From: Apricaphanius iberus
Lineage: Eukaryota > Chordata > Actinopteri > Cyprinodontiformes > Aphaniidae
Direction of reading: 5' to 3'
Length of the DNA: 64,000 nucleotides
NCBI GenBank assembly: GCA_028564705.1
Contig: JAPXFQ010000166.1
Span: 62,001 to 126,000 of the forward strand
A model generated the notes under the pieces. The model worked only from the letters and a program-made list of their open reading frames with translations. It made no database searches and was not told where the DNA came from. Positions 49,670 to 62,044 of the stretch are shown one piece after another. The position numbers were made by a program, and so were the translations under genes. How positions within the stretch are numbered: position 1 is the first letter of the stretch; the number at the start of each line of letters is the position of its first letter.

Positions 49670-51248
49670 TGTAAACAGACTTACCCTACTACATTATCTC
49701 TGAGGCAAATTCTGAGGCAAAAAAAGGAATCAACCGTGGTCTTTTATTTTTTCAGCGATTAACATGTCCAAAGCCATTCAGTATAAAACTTAGAAGGGAG
49801 CTGTAAGTAAAGCCCTTTAAATGTTTCTGTCATAATGATTCACTGCCCTTGATGAACTGAACTAAAGACAAGGCAGGGGGATCAGTCAGTGTTTGAAGGC
49901 TTCAAGATCCCTCTGTCACTTTGGCTTGTTAGAGTGCTCATGAAAAGATGGTAATGTTTCTGTTCATTTCATTCCGGGGCCTGCATTCCGCTTTTTATTT
50001 TTTTTATTTGAGCTACATGTTTTAAAGTGACTGCGTTTACAAGCTGTAAAACATATCTCCTGAGAGATTAATAAATATGAAACTGAATGAGAATCCTTTC
50101 TTTCTCTGTTTCTCTTCCTGCTTTGATCATGCAATCCCATGACATATCCATCGTCAGCTTCTCAACTCCTCCAGGAGTGGGCATAGCCTAATTGGTGCTA
50201 TGAAGAGGAAATCAAAGCAGGAAACATGGCTGATTCCAAACAGAGCTCACAATGCACACAAAAAACCACAAAAGCGCTCATGCTTTCCGCAACAGCCAGT
50301 GAGTTTTACATGTTAACTCATGTAACATTTTTCCAGCACTGGCACGGGTGATATATGGTTGTTAGAAAGTAAGTGTGATTCAACAATATATAGCCATTCT
50401 GTGTGCTTCCTTTGCTGCTCTCTTGGTCCTTATTCTAATCTTATTTAACAGTCTCTGCCTGACACGCAATTCAATGCAGGCCCCCAGATTGGAGAGTTTC
50501 CAAACAATCCTGAGCTCACCCAAGCTTGGAATTGGTTTTCTGTGGAACATCTCCCTCCCCCCTTTGGGCACTTTACCAATTTGACCAAATTTGTTCCATC
50601 ACTGGTTCTAAGTACCAGAAGTGTTTTCTGCCCACACTTGGACTCGTTTCTGCAATTTGCACATTCTTTGCAGAACATTAACAGCTCTGTCAGCGGCTGA
50701 GCTGCAGGCAAATGTAGGGCGGGGGCCTCAAGTTTCTCAAGACACTCAACAAAGTATTGCTGCAAAGCCTTAACATAAGTTTTGGGCACTGTTTGTAAGG
50801 CCTTCTTAGTTGGCATAGGGATGAATAGTGAAAACAGCATAGGCCAACTTACTGTAATGATGCTACAAACAGAGTTTCATATTGCATTTGAAAACTGTAA
50901 TGCCTATGACTGTGTCAGCAACTGTGAATTTATAAGCTGCTGTACATCATGAAGGGATGGTAAATAAAGAACATACATGGTATGTCTGAAAATAGCAAAG
51001 TCATTATTTCCAATACCAGCATCAAACGTGACAAAATTTTTGGTTTTATAGTCCAAAAATATCATTCAAGGGGGTCAATGGTGAGAAAACTCTAATATTA
51101 ATGTGGGGTTATAGGGTGTTTTTATGCTTCCTAGAATCATTTAGTCAAAACAATGTATCTATTATTATTATTAGGAAAAGGAAAAAAACAAAAACGTATT
51201 ACTAGAACAAAAGAAAACTAATGACAGTAAGTCACTTAGAACTCGTGT
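49670..51248. other. intergenic DNA, partly conserved-looking
   Basis: The stretch 50000-50350 is complex and repeat-free (for example CTGCTTTGATCATGCAATCC and CATAGCCTAATTGGTGC). A 131-codon open minus frame at 50445-50840 has several cysteines but no known domain and no supporting splice or start evidence. Confidence 0.35.
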
Positions 51249-51492
51249 GTGCCTATGGTTTAGAGGGTTGGGAGTCTGCCTTGTAACCAGAGGGTTGCCA
51301 GTTTGAGCCCCAGCTCTGTCTGTCTCATTGTGTCCTTGGGCAAGACACTTCACCTACCGTCTACTTATATTGGCTAGGTGGGCTGATGGTGTGATATGGC
51401 AGCTACAATCGTAGCTTGCTTTCACCAGTGTGTGAATGTGAGAGTGAATGAATAATGGAATGAAAAGCGCTATACAAATGCAATCCATTATT
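51249..51492 (+). mobile_element. SINE (GTAAATGG-tail family)
   Basis: The tRNA-like head includes CCTTGTAACCAGAGGGTTGC and the B-box-like GTTTGAGCCCC. The body has TGTGTCCTTGGGCAAGACAC and CACCAGTGTGTGAATGTGAG, and the end reads AAAGCGCTATACAAATGCAATCC. It is the plus-strand counterpart of 23594-23913. Confidence 0.75.
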
Positions 51493-52339
51493 AACTTAAA
51501 AATGTCACCATGGAAGAACAAGTAGAAGCCGAGCAGAATAGAGTGAAAATCAAACAGTATCCATTTTAACTTTGTGTGTGCAGCAAACGCACTATTAGAC
51601 AGGGGAAAATAAAATTCTGCTGCTGCCGAAAGAGTCTTGGCTAAAAGGAGGTAAATACTCTTTAGAGTCTTTAAAGGAAAATTTATATTTTTTTATCCTG
51701 GACCCTATTTTTAGCCATTTTTATGTTTTTTCACTCACCCTGAGAATTTCTGGAGCTAGTTTGAGTCGTTAAGCATCCATCGTTTATACATCCAGTCTTG
51801 ATCAACTGTATCCGTAGAAGGGGAGTCCTCAGGGCAGTCAAAATGCCACTTGTAATAAGGTTTAATCTTCCCCAAACGCCTCACTTTTACCATGTTTATA
51901 TTCTCTTGTCTTGGAATTGGTTTTCGATTGCCGAGACATCCACAGATTTGTCGTCGTTTTATTAGTGTTTATTCTTAAGCCCTGAAATCGGCCCAGAAGA
52001 AAAGGTCCAGGCAAGGTCCAGGTTGAAAAAAAAGGAATTTCCCTTTTACTGTCACACATTTTTACTTCTAAAAATCTCAAAATGTGCACTAATATGTAAA
52101 ACTGTTAAATTAAGTGAATACTTTCTTATTGGCTTGGCAGGAGATGGAAGGTCAATTTCTAACCATCCCTAAAAGTGGGTAACCAGTGTATATAGTATAA
52201 CGGTGTTAAAAACAGTATTATTTTTTAATTAACAGAATAATCTAATTAATTACTTTTCCTATCGTGTCAACCCCATTACTCTTATTGGGGATGAAAAGAG
52301 CCGCGTTACAATGTGGTTGAATGGAACCAAGGGGCAAAC
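51493..52339. other. anonymous intergenic DNA
   Basis: No gene or clear repeat was recognised. Confidence 0.4.
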
Positions 52340-52680
52340 TCTGCCCTTAGAATGTGAAGCCAACCAGGAAGTGGCAAAAATTGCAGTTCCCCCCTCATCC
52401 GTTGGGGGCTGGCTCCAAAAAGGAGCAAATTCCCATTGACTCCTATGTTAAAAAGGCCAACTTTACAGCAAAAATAAACATGTTTGCAGTCTGGTTCAAA
52501 AAAAGAATTTTCAGTTAAATAGTTCAGGTTTACCGTCATGACAACTCTGAGGGGGGTGAATTTTTTTCTAACTCCTCTATTTAGACGTAGTTTAATCATG
52601 AAAGTATTAATAATTGGGGGCGTGTCCTTTTGATTGACAGGTCAGTCTAGGCCAGTGCTTCTCAAATGGTCGGGAGGGGT
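52340..52680. mobile_element. interspersed repeat, likely DNA transposon remnant
   Basis: The phrases GTGAAGCCAACCAGGAAGTGG, CCATTGACTCCTATGTTAAA and GGGGCGTGTCCTTTTGATTG recall a common fish element. At 52653 CAGTGCTTCTCAAATGG is a hAT-like terminal sequence, possibly the start of a second element. Ends are not paired. Confidence 0.35.
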
Positions 52681-53064
52681 GGCGATTCTTTAACTGTGAT
52701 TAAGCCTCCAAGCACTAGGTGGAAGCAGTTCTCAAACATATCAACAGGCCTGTTCAGCCCAGAAGAAAAGGTCTACACAGAGAGCTGAGAGACGAAGCAG
52801 ATCTCTAATCCACGCTACGGGAAAGGGAGATGGAATCGCAGAATTTTACAACAAAAAAGAGAATTACATTGAGGTTAAGGGCGCAGCATAAGCAGTGAAC
52901 AAGGCAGAGTTGTTTTTGCGCTGTTGGTTTGATTGTATTCATCCCGAATACCTAGCACTATCACCTGCTTCTGGCTTTTGGAGCTGTCCCAATCCGCCTG
53001 GAATTTATGTACATATGTGTTGGGATTCCTTTTCCATAAATCAAATGCCGTCTCCAGCATCCTT

Positions 53065-53229
53065 TTGCATGCCCTAAACTCATTTTCATTGATCTGTGAC
53101 CAGTGACAACAACAAAGCTTGCACTGCCCTCAACTAATTCTCATTGGTCTGTGACCAGTGATGATGACAGAGCTTCCACCGCCCTCAGTGTATTCTCATT
53201 GGTCTTTGGCTGGTAATCACAGGCAAAGC
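53065..53229. repeat. three-copy minisatellite with ATTGG motifs
   Basis: Units of 54, 55 and 56 bp (53065-53118, 53119-53173, 53174-53229) share GCCCTCA-like starts and TTCTCATTGGTCTGTGACC-like cores and end in AGC. Two units have ATTGGTCT, an inverted CCAAT box; the first has ATTGATCT. Confidence 0.8.
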
Positions 53230-53740
53230 TCTTAAAAGGACTGTACTTAAAGAAGCCATTGTCTTTCCATGCCTATTGGGTGACGGGGACACTAAAATCT
53301 TTGCTGGCAAAATCTCCCCGTTGGTTCCAACCAGTAGGCCATGACAGGACCACTTCCCTATACCGCCGGAGCATTATTTTGCCAAGTTACCCGACCTCCC
53401 GTTTCTGCAGCCAGGTGGTCTGCTTGGCACCTGAGCTATACAAAGATAGGTCTCTAAAGACAGGATCGACTGAAGTCACTGTATGCAGCTGAACGAATTC
53501 TTTTAAAATCAGCTTTGCGCTACTGTTCCTCAATGGACTTAGCTCCACTTGGATTGTTGCTCCTTCTCCCTTCGTCTTTTGCCTTGGACTGGCAGTGAGG
53601 ACGAAGTCATCACCAGTAGGATAAATTTAGTTAGTCTGGGTAGGGTTAAGGCTTCTGTAGGAGGTTTTTAAACACAAATTTAGACTTGTGTGAAATGGTT
53701 AGATTGATTTTTCTGTTGTGTTAAATTGTTAAACCTATTT
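53230..53740. other. anonymous DNA downstream of minisatellite
   Basis: An open plus frame at 53259-53492 has no known domain. No repeat was assigned. Confidence 0.4.
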
Positions 53741-53978
53741 GTGGCTGTAAACTATTGCCTGCTGCATATTTCATTAGCTGGAAACCTATGAAATTCACAT
53801 AACTGTCTTATTTTCATTTTTGTGCAGTTTACAGTGCTTCACGTGTTGCCATACACGCTAGATTTTATTTCACACCCATTAAGCAAAATCTGTTGACAAC
53901 TAACCTCTTATAACACTGATGGTCAGCACAGGTGTGGAGCTTTGGTGTGTGATATCATATTTACAGCCTACACAAGGA
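53741..53978. repeat. direct repeat, copy A
   Basis: This 238-bp block, from GTGGCTGTAAAC to CAGCCTACACAAGGA, recurs at 55405-55645 in the same direction with an estimated identity near 88%. Shared text includes GGTCAGCACAGGTGTGGAGC. No coding is seen. Confidence 0.85.
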
Positions 53979-54505
53979 CGTATTCTCCTCCGCTTAGCAG
54001 TACGCATAAATTTATTTGAGCTAATATTTTGTTTGGAATGAGTATCCACACCCCACACTTTTTTTACTTACAGTTGGCTGGAGCTGGTGTTCCACCTTTT
54101 GGTACAGATCCTGGTTTTAAATACAGCTTTGACGCAAAGCTCCATAGCTGTGAAGTCACTCTCCTCATAGTGACTGACAAAATAATTAATTCCAACCATT
54201 TCTTGTTCAGCTCCTCTTCCGTGGGTAAAAAAAAGTATGTAGCGTTGATGTGTTATCTCCACAAATACCAAACGTGTTCTGCTATGCTGTATAGTGGGTA
54301 GCTTCTCACAGCTACAGCTAGAGCTATGCTACCTGACCAAAACAAACCTTCTAGGAGGCGGCCACAGCACCACTGATTGAAATGGTGATGGGCGGTGCCA
54401 TCCGTTCTGACGTTTGAAGGTCAGGCTTTTTCAGAACTGAGTTAATTTTGCCATATAAACTTTCTGTAACTGATGTAGAAAATTGAGTTTGGAGAAAATA
54501 TTCGC

Positions 54506-54874
54506 GGGCTGCACGGTGGCGCAGTGGTTAGCGCTGTTGCCTTGCAGCAAGAAGGTCGTGGGTTCGTATCCCGGCCCAGGGTCTTTCTGCATGGAGTTTG
54601 CATGTTCTCCCCGTGTATGCGTGGGTTCTTTCCGGGTACTCCGGCTTCCTCCCACAGTCCAAAAACATGCATGATAGGTGAATTGATCACTCTAAATTGT
54701 CCCTAGGAATGAATGTGAGTGTGAATGGTTGTCTGTCTCTCTGTGTTGGCCCTGCAACAGACTGGCGTCCTGTTCAGAGTGTACCCTGCCTAACGCCTGA
54801 TAATTGCTGGGATAGGCTCCAGCTGCCCCGTGACCCTGAATTGGATAAGCGGTTAAGAAGATGGATGGATGGAT
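54506..54874 (+). mobile_element. full-length SINE with perfect 12-bp target duplication
   Basis: The element starts GGGCTGCACGGTGG, with A-box-like TGGCGCAGTGG (54517-54527) and B-box-like GGTTCGTATCC (54561-54571) of a tRNA-derived polymerase III promoter. It ends in GGATGGATGGATG. GAAAATATTCGC flanks it exactly (54494-54505 and 54875-54886). It is the best-preserved copy of the family in the window and probably the youngest. Confidence 0.9.
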
Positions 54875-55404
54875 GAAAATATTCGCATGCAGCATGCTTA
54901 TACAACTCCGTGACTGATTTTATAAAAAAATAAAAAATAAAATAAAAACATTTTTAATCATTTTCAGTGAAGGAGACCTTTAAATTGGAGAAATGTTCCC
55001 TGATTTCAAAAATATGGCGGAAGTGGTGCTTCAGGCTCCATTATGCAAAGGCATTTCACAGCAGTTGAAATGTTCAAAATACATTTGGCCTCCTTATCTG
55101 CCCAATGTGTGATGGCATGATGTAGATTTACTGATCACTTTGTTCAGATTTATTATCAGCGAAAATGAATATGATTGAGTAGGGTTAGGATGGGCTATGG
55201 TGATTTTGCTGTGACATTATTGTCTCACTTTATTGTTTTCCTGTAGTGTGTCTGTCCAACAACTGTCCAATGGCCTATACTCTATGAGAGAACACAAGCT
55301 TTTATTTATTTATTTATTTAAATAAGGCTATATTTTATTTAAACTTCAACATGAACAGATACTGTCATGAGACTTTGGCTGTGTCATCCAGTCAAACTCT
55401 CTCC

Positions 55405-55645
55405 GTGGCTGTAAACCGTGGCCTGCTGCTTATTTCATCAGCTGGAAACCCATGAAATTTCACATTACTGTCTTGTTTTCATCTTTTTGTGCAGTTTACA
55501 GGGCTGCACGTGTTAGTATACACACTAGATTTTATTTTACAGCCATTACGCACAATCTGTTGACAACTAACATCTGATAACAATGATGGTCAGCACAGGT
55601 GTGGAGCTTTGGTGTCTGATATCATATTTACAGCCTACACAAGGA
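55405..55645. repeat. direct repeat, copy B
   Basis: This 241-bp block is the second copy of 53741-53978, about 1.66 kb downstream and in the same orientation. The 1.4 kb between them contains the SINE at 54506-54874 and short AT-rich DNA. Neither copy shows the TG...CA ends or a primer binding site expected of long terminal repeats. Confidence 0.85.
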
Positions 55646-58633
55646 TGTTTGTTGTTTTTAGTTTACATGATTGAAAGTTTTCACAGTTAATCTAATTTTT
55701 CTTCTTCTGATTTAGTAAAGAAAGATACAAACCTCATAGTGCTTTAAAAGTGGCTGCAATTATAACATGTTTTAATGGGCTGCCTTTCAGTCCAAATGTT
55801 TACATATTTTATTTCATTCTGATGAAAATATTAAAATATGTGAATGAAAGCAGCTGTTTTGACAATTTGATCATAACAAGATTTAGTTTATCTGGGAAGA
55901 GAGAACAAAAGAGAAACGCAAAGTAACCTGCCAAAGAATAGGTTGCAAATACTATGCAATAATATATGGTCATTTGTGACTGACATGGCTTAAATAGTTT
56001 ATATTTATATAACCATAAATATGATTAATGAACTAAAGCTAGTTTATAATAGAGCTATAAACCTAGTTCAGAATATTTATTATAAAACTTATTATAATAA
56101 ATATTATTAAAAGATTATTAAAATAAAAAAAATCAATTATCTGACTTGGTGAACTGAAGTAAGAACTATTTCTGCTTAGGGTGAACTGGCACTCTACTCA
56201 AATTGAGGGTGTTACCAAGTTAAGTTGCTGAAACCACTAAAATCAGATAAAACTCTGTCTTTAAATGACCTGTAAACTGACAAGAGAGAAATAAGTTTGT
56301 TTTAGTGAAAAGTTCAAAACTGGTCAAAATAAAAATGACCTGCTTACAGTTCAGCAGAAATAAAGTACCTCATCCAGTTATAGTTTAGTCTTTGCATGTT
56401 CCAATTTAATAATACGGAAGGGTAGAGATCTGTGTTACTGGTCACCTAAAAGTTGATAGACTGTGATGGGCTAAGATAGAGTTATAAAACATTCCATTGA
56501 GATCAGAAATATTAGGTGATGCCCACAGAAATGCACGCCCACTGCATCTTTTAATTTAAGGGATGAGTGTTAGCAGAAATATCATTTGGGCTTGTGATCA
56601 TGTTGGAGGTGTACACACAGATAAAGTGTGGGATGCTCCATAAAGCGCTGCTTTTGAATTGTGTGATAAGTGCTTGAATAAGTCAGCTAATTTGACCGAG
56701 CAATTCCAAAGTTTCCCAGCAATTCAGAAGCACGAGCTGCTTGAGGCTCCAAAAGTAATTAACAAAACTTAAAATAATTTCAGCTCATTCTTCTCATGCT
56801 ATCTGGTAGAAAATGATGCATTAGTGTATATTTTGATCATGAGAGGAAAGAGCGCCTTTATCTGCAGAGGGAATACCTTATGCTGAGCCTGCTTCTTTAA
56901 AGAAGCTGCTTCAGGGGATGCTGCCTCTCCCTCATTTTAATTGCTGCTTTTCTTCTTTATATATACAACTTCAACGAAACCTCTCTCTTGTTACATGGCC
57001 TTCCTTACCGCCAAGTAATAACAGTCTACATTATCCGTCTCATACTGCACCAAACCTGGCAACTAAAGCAACCAAATGCCGCATGAATCTTCTGATTTTT
57101 AATTTTTTTTTAATGAAAGTAAACACAAATTAAATTAGGATTCTTTCGAATTTTTACGGTAAACGTTTGGCCAAAGAGGAAAACTACTGTCTAAAACAGA
57201 TTTTACACTTCTAGACAGGCTTGGCAAAAAATAAATATTAATCACACTGTTTTGGAGTAAGTGAATTAATTTCTCAAACCTGTGTTTTACAATAATATAA
57301 TAACAATACATCACTGCCAGGAATTTTTTTTATCTTAAGTTAAGACTTCCCCAACACCACTAAAAAAAGAGGGAGAATAATCTGACATTACCCATGACTT
57401 GCAACCCCCAAGGACACAGCAGCAGCAAGTTTTCAGGAGGCCAGTCTTTATGTGACCATCAGGAGCTGGAGTTTCAGATACTATTTACCCTCTGTTTCGA
57501 CTGACCTCCAGTCTAGTTTCCTTTTATTTGGGGTGCGTGATAGTAACTTTGGCAGTGAATCAAGGCTCTTTTTCCAGCTCAAGAGCCCAGCTGGTGGTGC
57601 TTTTGGTCCGGGAAAACCTCATTTACAGCATCAAAATCAACAGATTCAATTATATGCCGCGACCAAAGTGAGAAAATATACTTTCTTACTCTTTCCTGAC
57701 ACAGAGACTCCTCTGAGATTTTAGAATGATTACTGAGTGACTTATTCCAAATGTTCAGGGCTGCTGAGCAGTGGTGTATCCTAGAAGTTAATAATGAGGG
57801 ACTGGACAGTCTTTCAGATTTGTGAATGTAGTGTGAAGTGCTTCAGACTGGAAAAAGCGCTATATTTCCAAAGCCAGGAATCTAAAATACAGCAACACAC
57901 AATGCTCTTTCCAGAGGGTTCAGTGGACTAGCTCTGTGAAGTTTAAATCGGCTAACAGTCTCATGTCTCATTCACAGGTAATAAAAAAATCTGACATTAT
58001 CAACATAAACAACAAATATTATAGTTACTTGAAGTTATATTTATCTGTATATCATATTACAAGTTAGACTTTTCAATATTATTTTGATTTGTGTTTAAAT
58101 AATCTTAGACTAGCAAAACCAGCTGTCTTCTTGATTGGTGTCAAACTAGCAGCCCACTAGCCAAAGTAGGCTACAGATATATACACTTTGGTTCAGCTGA
58201 ACTGTAACCAATTTTTTAAAATATATTTGGAGCTTTCATAACGAGAGTCTTTCCAGCTCTGATTTTGAATAAACTCCAGAGCAATTCACATCCAGAGGAC
58301 AAACCCAGCAAAAGGTCTGAGGAGTACAGAAGGGTCGACGATGAAGAGGCAGGGCATGCGGATATCAGACAGGGAGTCTAGGAGAAGAATACATCCAAAG
58401 AGTTAAAGAGCTACAAGCCTAGAGGATTATTGACAAGCAGGTATTCTTTATTTCTAAAATATATATTGCCTCTCACCTTGAACCGTGATCCCAGTTTGAT
58501 GTTCGACCTGCTATATCTGACATCTGGTGACCCCCCGTAAAACTTCCCAGCTGTGTCACCCCCAGTGTCTGCAAAAACTGTTGGGAGATGCCCACAAACT
58601 TAAAGGAAATGCACTGGTCAACCATTGTTATAC
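55646..58633. other. anonymous intergenic DNA
   Basis: No gene or clear repeat. An open plus frame at 57452-57724 has no known domain. Confidence 0.4.

Positions 58634-58687
<54 letters not shown>
58634..58687. repeat. (TAA)n microsatellite
   Basis: About 18 uninterrupted TAA units. Confidence 0.95.
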
Positions 58688-58688
<1 letters not shown>

Positions 58689-58988
58689 ATAGGCAATAAG
58701 ACAATAATTATCTGTTCAGTTCAATTAACTGTCCTTCTACATTAACAATTTATCTTACCATCCCTTTTCATTCTGAAGAAAAAAACTGCCAAAATATAAA
58801 AAAAAAATCTTTCAATAAAGATCTTTTGGGTCACATAATAAAAATAATTATGAAATAAAGCAGACATAAGAATGAATGAATATAACTACGTATATACTTG
58901 AGGAAACCTTTTGCTAATTGCTGATCAATTTGGCCAGTGGTGGTTGGAAGGTCAGCCCATGATGCAACACTGCAAAACCTGGTCTGTG

Positions 58989-59054
58989 GCAAGCCAAGGC
59001 AAGGCAATTTTATTTATATAGCACTCTTTCAAAACAAGACAATTCAAGGTGCTG
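58989..59054 (-). mobile_element. LINE 3'-tail fragment
   Basis: AAGCCAAGGCAAGGCAATTT then TATTTATATAGCACTC, read on the minus strand, resembles the (TTGCC)n-tailed LINE end at about 49010-49050. Only the tail survives. Confidence 0.6.
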
Positions 59055-60321
59055 TGGGTGATGGAGTCAGTGCTGTAAAAACAAAACAATCACAACCACA
59101 CATCTGATTTGTTTCTAAAACATCTGTTGGGTTGTTGGGGCTGGCAGACCTGATTGAACTCCCAGTTGTCTGGTCTTGAGGGTCTTCTGAGAACCATTAT
59201 ACTTGGAACAGCAAGTCTTTGACACAGAATGACACTATGTAGGTCTGATATGTAGCTATAGCCCATCAAATCTATGGGTGACGCTTTTTCAAATTACACT
59301 AATCAAGATTACATTTATAAGCATTTAATCAAACTGAACAATTCAAATTCAATGTGAGCAATGAAAATTTTAATGGAAGTTACTGTAATTCCATTTTTGA
59401 TGACTCAAACTTCTGCCCTTACAAATCAATTTAAATGCATTCACCTTATCAGTTAGGCTGTCAAAAAACTGTTCATGTACATTTACTAAACTACATAGGG
59501 ATTATCATAATACTACTAAATCGTCCTCTCTTCTGGCCCAACGGGAAAAGGCCACAAAAAAAGAAGTAAGAATCAGATGACACTATCAGCACAAACAGGA
59601 GCAAGCAGAGAAGTACATCGTTACATCCCAGCACTCTTCAGCGTCATCCTACTCATCTTGATCGTAAAATTAATGTCCCCTTCAAAACTTTCTCTGACAA
59701 GGCTTGGACTACACCAAGCCTCTGGGAATGATACTAGATATATTTTTTTTCGTATTCCACAACTGGTAATGACAGACATCTGATATAGAAGGGAGCCAGA
59801 CACTACCTTTAGACTTAAAATCTACATGTGCCTAGCCCCCCTGAAAGTAGTATTCTGGTGCTTATAACCAGGAGATACCAAAAAAAAAACAAAAAAACTA
59901 AATGTAATAAACAAAAATGAAAAAATAATTTTAAAAAAACGAAAGAAAAAAAACTTCCAAATGCTTCCGTATATAGTCAGTTCACCAAACCTCTTAAATT
60001 ATCATTATTAAACATTAGGTCTTTATCAGGGAAACCACATTTGCATCGATAGAGTCAATTCTGCCAAATCACAATTTTTCTAACTGAAAGCCAGAAACAA
60101 AAACAATGCAGGGGAGTAGTCACAACGTTTCCTAAGTCAGTAATATTTTAAAAGGCTTTTTTTGGGGACATTTGACTAGCTCTCCAAATAAAGGACTATA
60201 AAAAAGCAGTATTTTCAGCTTTTTAAATTAATAGATTCTGACAGTTAGTGGGCCAATCGTTACATCAGTACAAAACCCAATTACCATCTCTACTCAACAC
60301 CAATGTAGAGAAAATGTCTGA
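59055..60321. other. anonymous DNA, A-rich in part
   Basis: A-rich stretches lie at 59880-59950. No gene seen. The LINE remnant that follows may extend further left than can be shown. Confidence 0.4.
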
Positions 60322-61010
60322 ATTCCAAAAACTAAACCAAAATAATCTTGACGAAATCATTAGCCAGTTAAGCTACTGCTTTTGCTGCCTCGATATCTTA
60401 GCCACAGTTTTCTGAAGAAAGTTATCCTTGTCACTGAGTCAGATGTGATTCAAATAGTTAACTTATCCCTCCTGTTGGATGTCTTCACACAGGCTTTGAA
60501 ATGTTAACAAACCACTACTAAAGAAGAAGAAGAACCTGGACAACAGCTTACTTAAGAATTATACATCGGTCTCTAGTTCTGCATTAAGATTATTGAAAAA
60601 GCTGTATCAATAGCAAAATAGCTTCCTTACAATGATCAACTGTTTTGATATTTTTCAGCTGTTTCTGTGCACACCACAGCCCCTAGACTGCCCTTGTCAA
60701 AGTGTTTAGTGACATGTGCATAAATACAGACTGGGGTAGAATCACATTGCTGGTACTTTTAGACCTTGGCACAGTATTTAAAACTGTTAACAATTATATA
60801 TTGTTGAAACGACAGGAGAGCTGGGTCAGACTTTCAGCTACAGAACCAGGCTGGTTTGAGGCTTACCTCCAATGATGATCCAAACTCACAGGGGAATAGT
60901 GCTAGCAATTCATAACAAAACATTGGTCAAATTAAGGAGTTTGTTGGAGATAATACTTTATGTAGAGGCTGCACTTTGGTTGCCCCAACTCCAATTATAT
61001 GTATATACGC
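60322..61010 (+). pseudogene. heavily decayed LINE reverse transcriptase
   Basis: In scattered frames the plus strand reads FQKLNQNNLDEIISQLS, LLKKKKNLDNSLLKNY (60511-60555), LVLLDLGTVFKTVNNYILLK (about 60751-60812, motif A with the second aspartate replaced by lysine) and WFEAYLQ. A DTQLY-like piece follows near 60990. The order fits an L2-type ORF2. It is far older than the copies at 34.6-38.1 and 48.4 kb. Confidence 0.6.
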
Positions 61011-61462
61011 TTAATGTTGAATTGATCTAAACATCTCCCAACTGACTTTCCCAATTGACTTCAAGTAGCACCAAAGTTGTCTGGGTACGAAAATAAGGTA
61101 AACAAGGTCCAGGTTGCAAGAAAAATTACTTCTAGTTTAACTGTATTAATAAACCAGTTGGCTTAACATCAGTTATGTTCTCCTTTACTCTAGATTTTTA
61201 TAGCTTGATAATGGGCAATCTCTGCACTCTTTTAATTTAGTTCAATTCTTTAATGTAAAAACAGTACCCAATGAAATTGAAACTTTTTTTTTAACAAGGG
61301 ATGGGTTGTGTATGTATCAGAAGTAAGTCAACCAAATCAGGGTATGAGTTTTTAATGGGTTTCTTGTAAAATGTGAAACCTGTGCTGTTAAAGAAACTGT
61401 CCGGCTGAGGTAAACATTGACTGGGGATGGAAGTAATCTCTTCCAGGCAGATGGCCTCCTCA
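61011..61462. other. anonymous DNA after LINE remnant
   Basis: It may include the rest of the decayed LINE but no motif is readable. Confidence 0.35.
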
Positions 61463-61470
61463 GTTACAGC

Positions 61471-62036
61471 CAGTGTTGTAGTCAAGTCACCATCTCTCAA
61501 GTCAAAGTCACACTCAAGTCCTAAATATGCAAATCCAAGTCCAATAGGATTAGTCCAAGTCAAGTCACTAGCTCCTACTGGCCAAGTCTAAGTCAAGTCA
61601 TTATCATAATCAAAAATAGGAGAGCAAGGTGTAGATTTATTGGCCGCCATACATGTTTTACTTTATTTAAAAATAAATATAAAATTGTAATAAAAAGCCC
61701 CATGCTAAATAAAATAATAAAATATGCTTAAAATAACAATGAAAACAATAAAGAATCACCATATCACCTCTACAGTTACAAAGGTTTTGATGATTTAATA
61801 CATTTTTACAGAAATCTGATCTAATATATCAAGCTAGCATTACCATCAGCTACATTCTAGTTCCAACAATAGCAATTTATCATGTCGGAGATAAATTCAA
61901 GTCCAAGTCTCGATGTTGCAAGTCCGAGTTAAAGTGCAAGTCATCAGCATGCTGCTCAAATCAAGTCACGAGTCCTTGAAAAGTGACTTAAGTCTGGACT
62001 TTAGTCTGAGTCCAGGACTCGGGTCCTCCATCTCTT
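61471..62036. mobile_element. hAT-like non-autonomous element rich in AAGTC motifs
   Basis: The element begins CAGTGTTGTAGTC and ends GTCCTCCATCTCTT. GTTACAGC flanks it on both sides (61463-61470 and 62037-62044), an 8-bp target duplication typical of hAT transposons. Both end regions are full of AAGTC/GAGTC units in opposite sense, and the interior is AT-rich without coding. Terminal inverted repeats are only loosely similar. Confidence 0.65.
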
Positions 62037-62044
62037 GTTACAGC

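Noticed and set aside
54029..54301. 90-codon open plus frame between the direct repeats
   Set aside because: No domain and low-complexity text; likely chance.
54517..54571. tRNA gene
   Set aside because: A and B boxes are present, but they belong to the SINE head; no cloverleaf or anticodon arm can be made and the sequence continues into a SINE body.
53741..55645. LTR retrotransposon bounded by direct repeats
   Set aside because: Repeats do not start TG and end CA, no primer binding site or polypurine tract is visible, and the interval has no gag or pol coding.
58634..58687. CRISPR-like array
   Set aside because: Simple TAA trinucleotide repeat with no spacers; a eukaryotic microsatellite.
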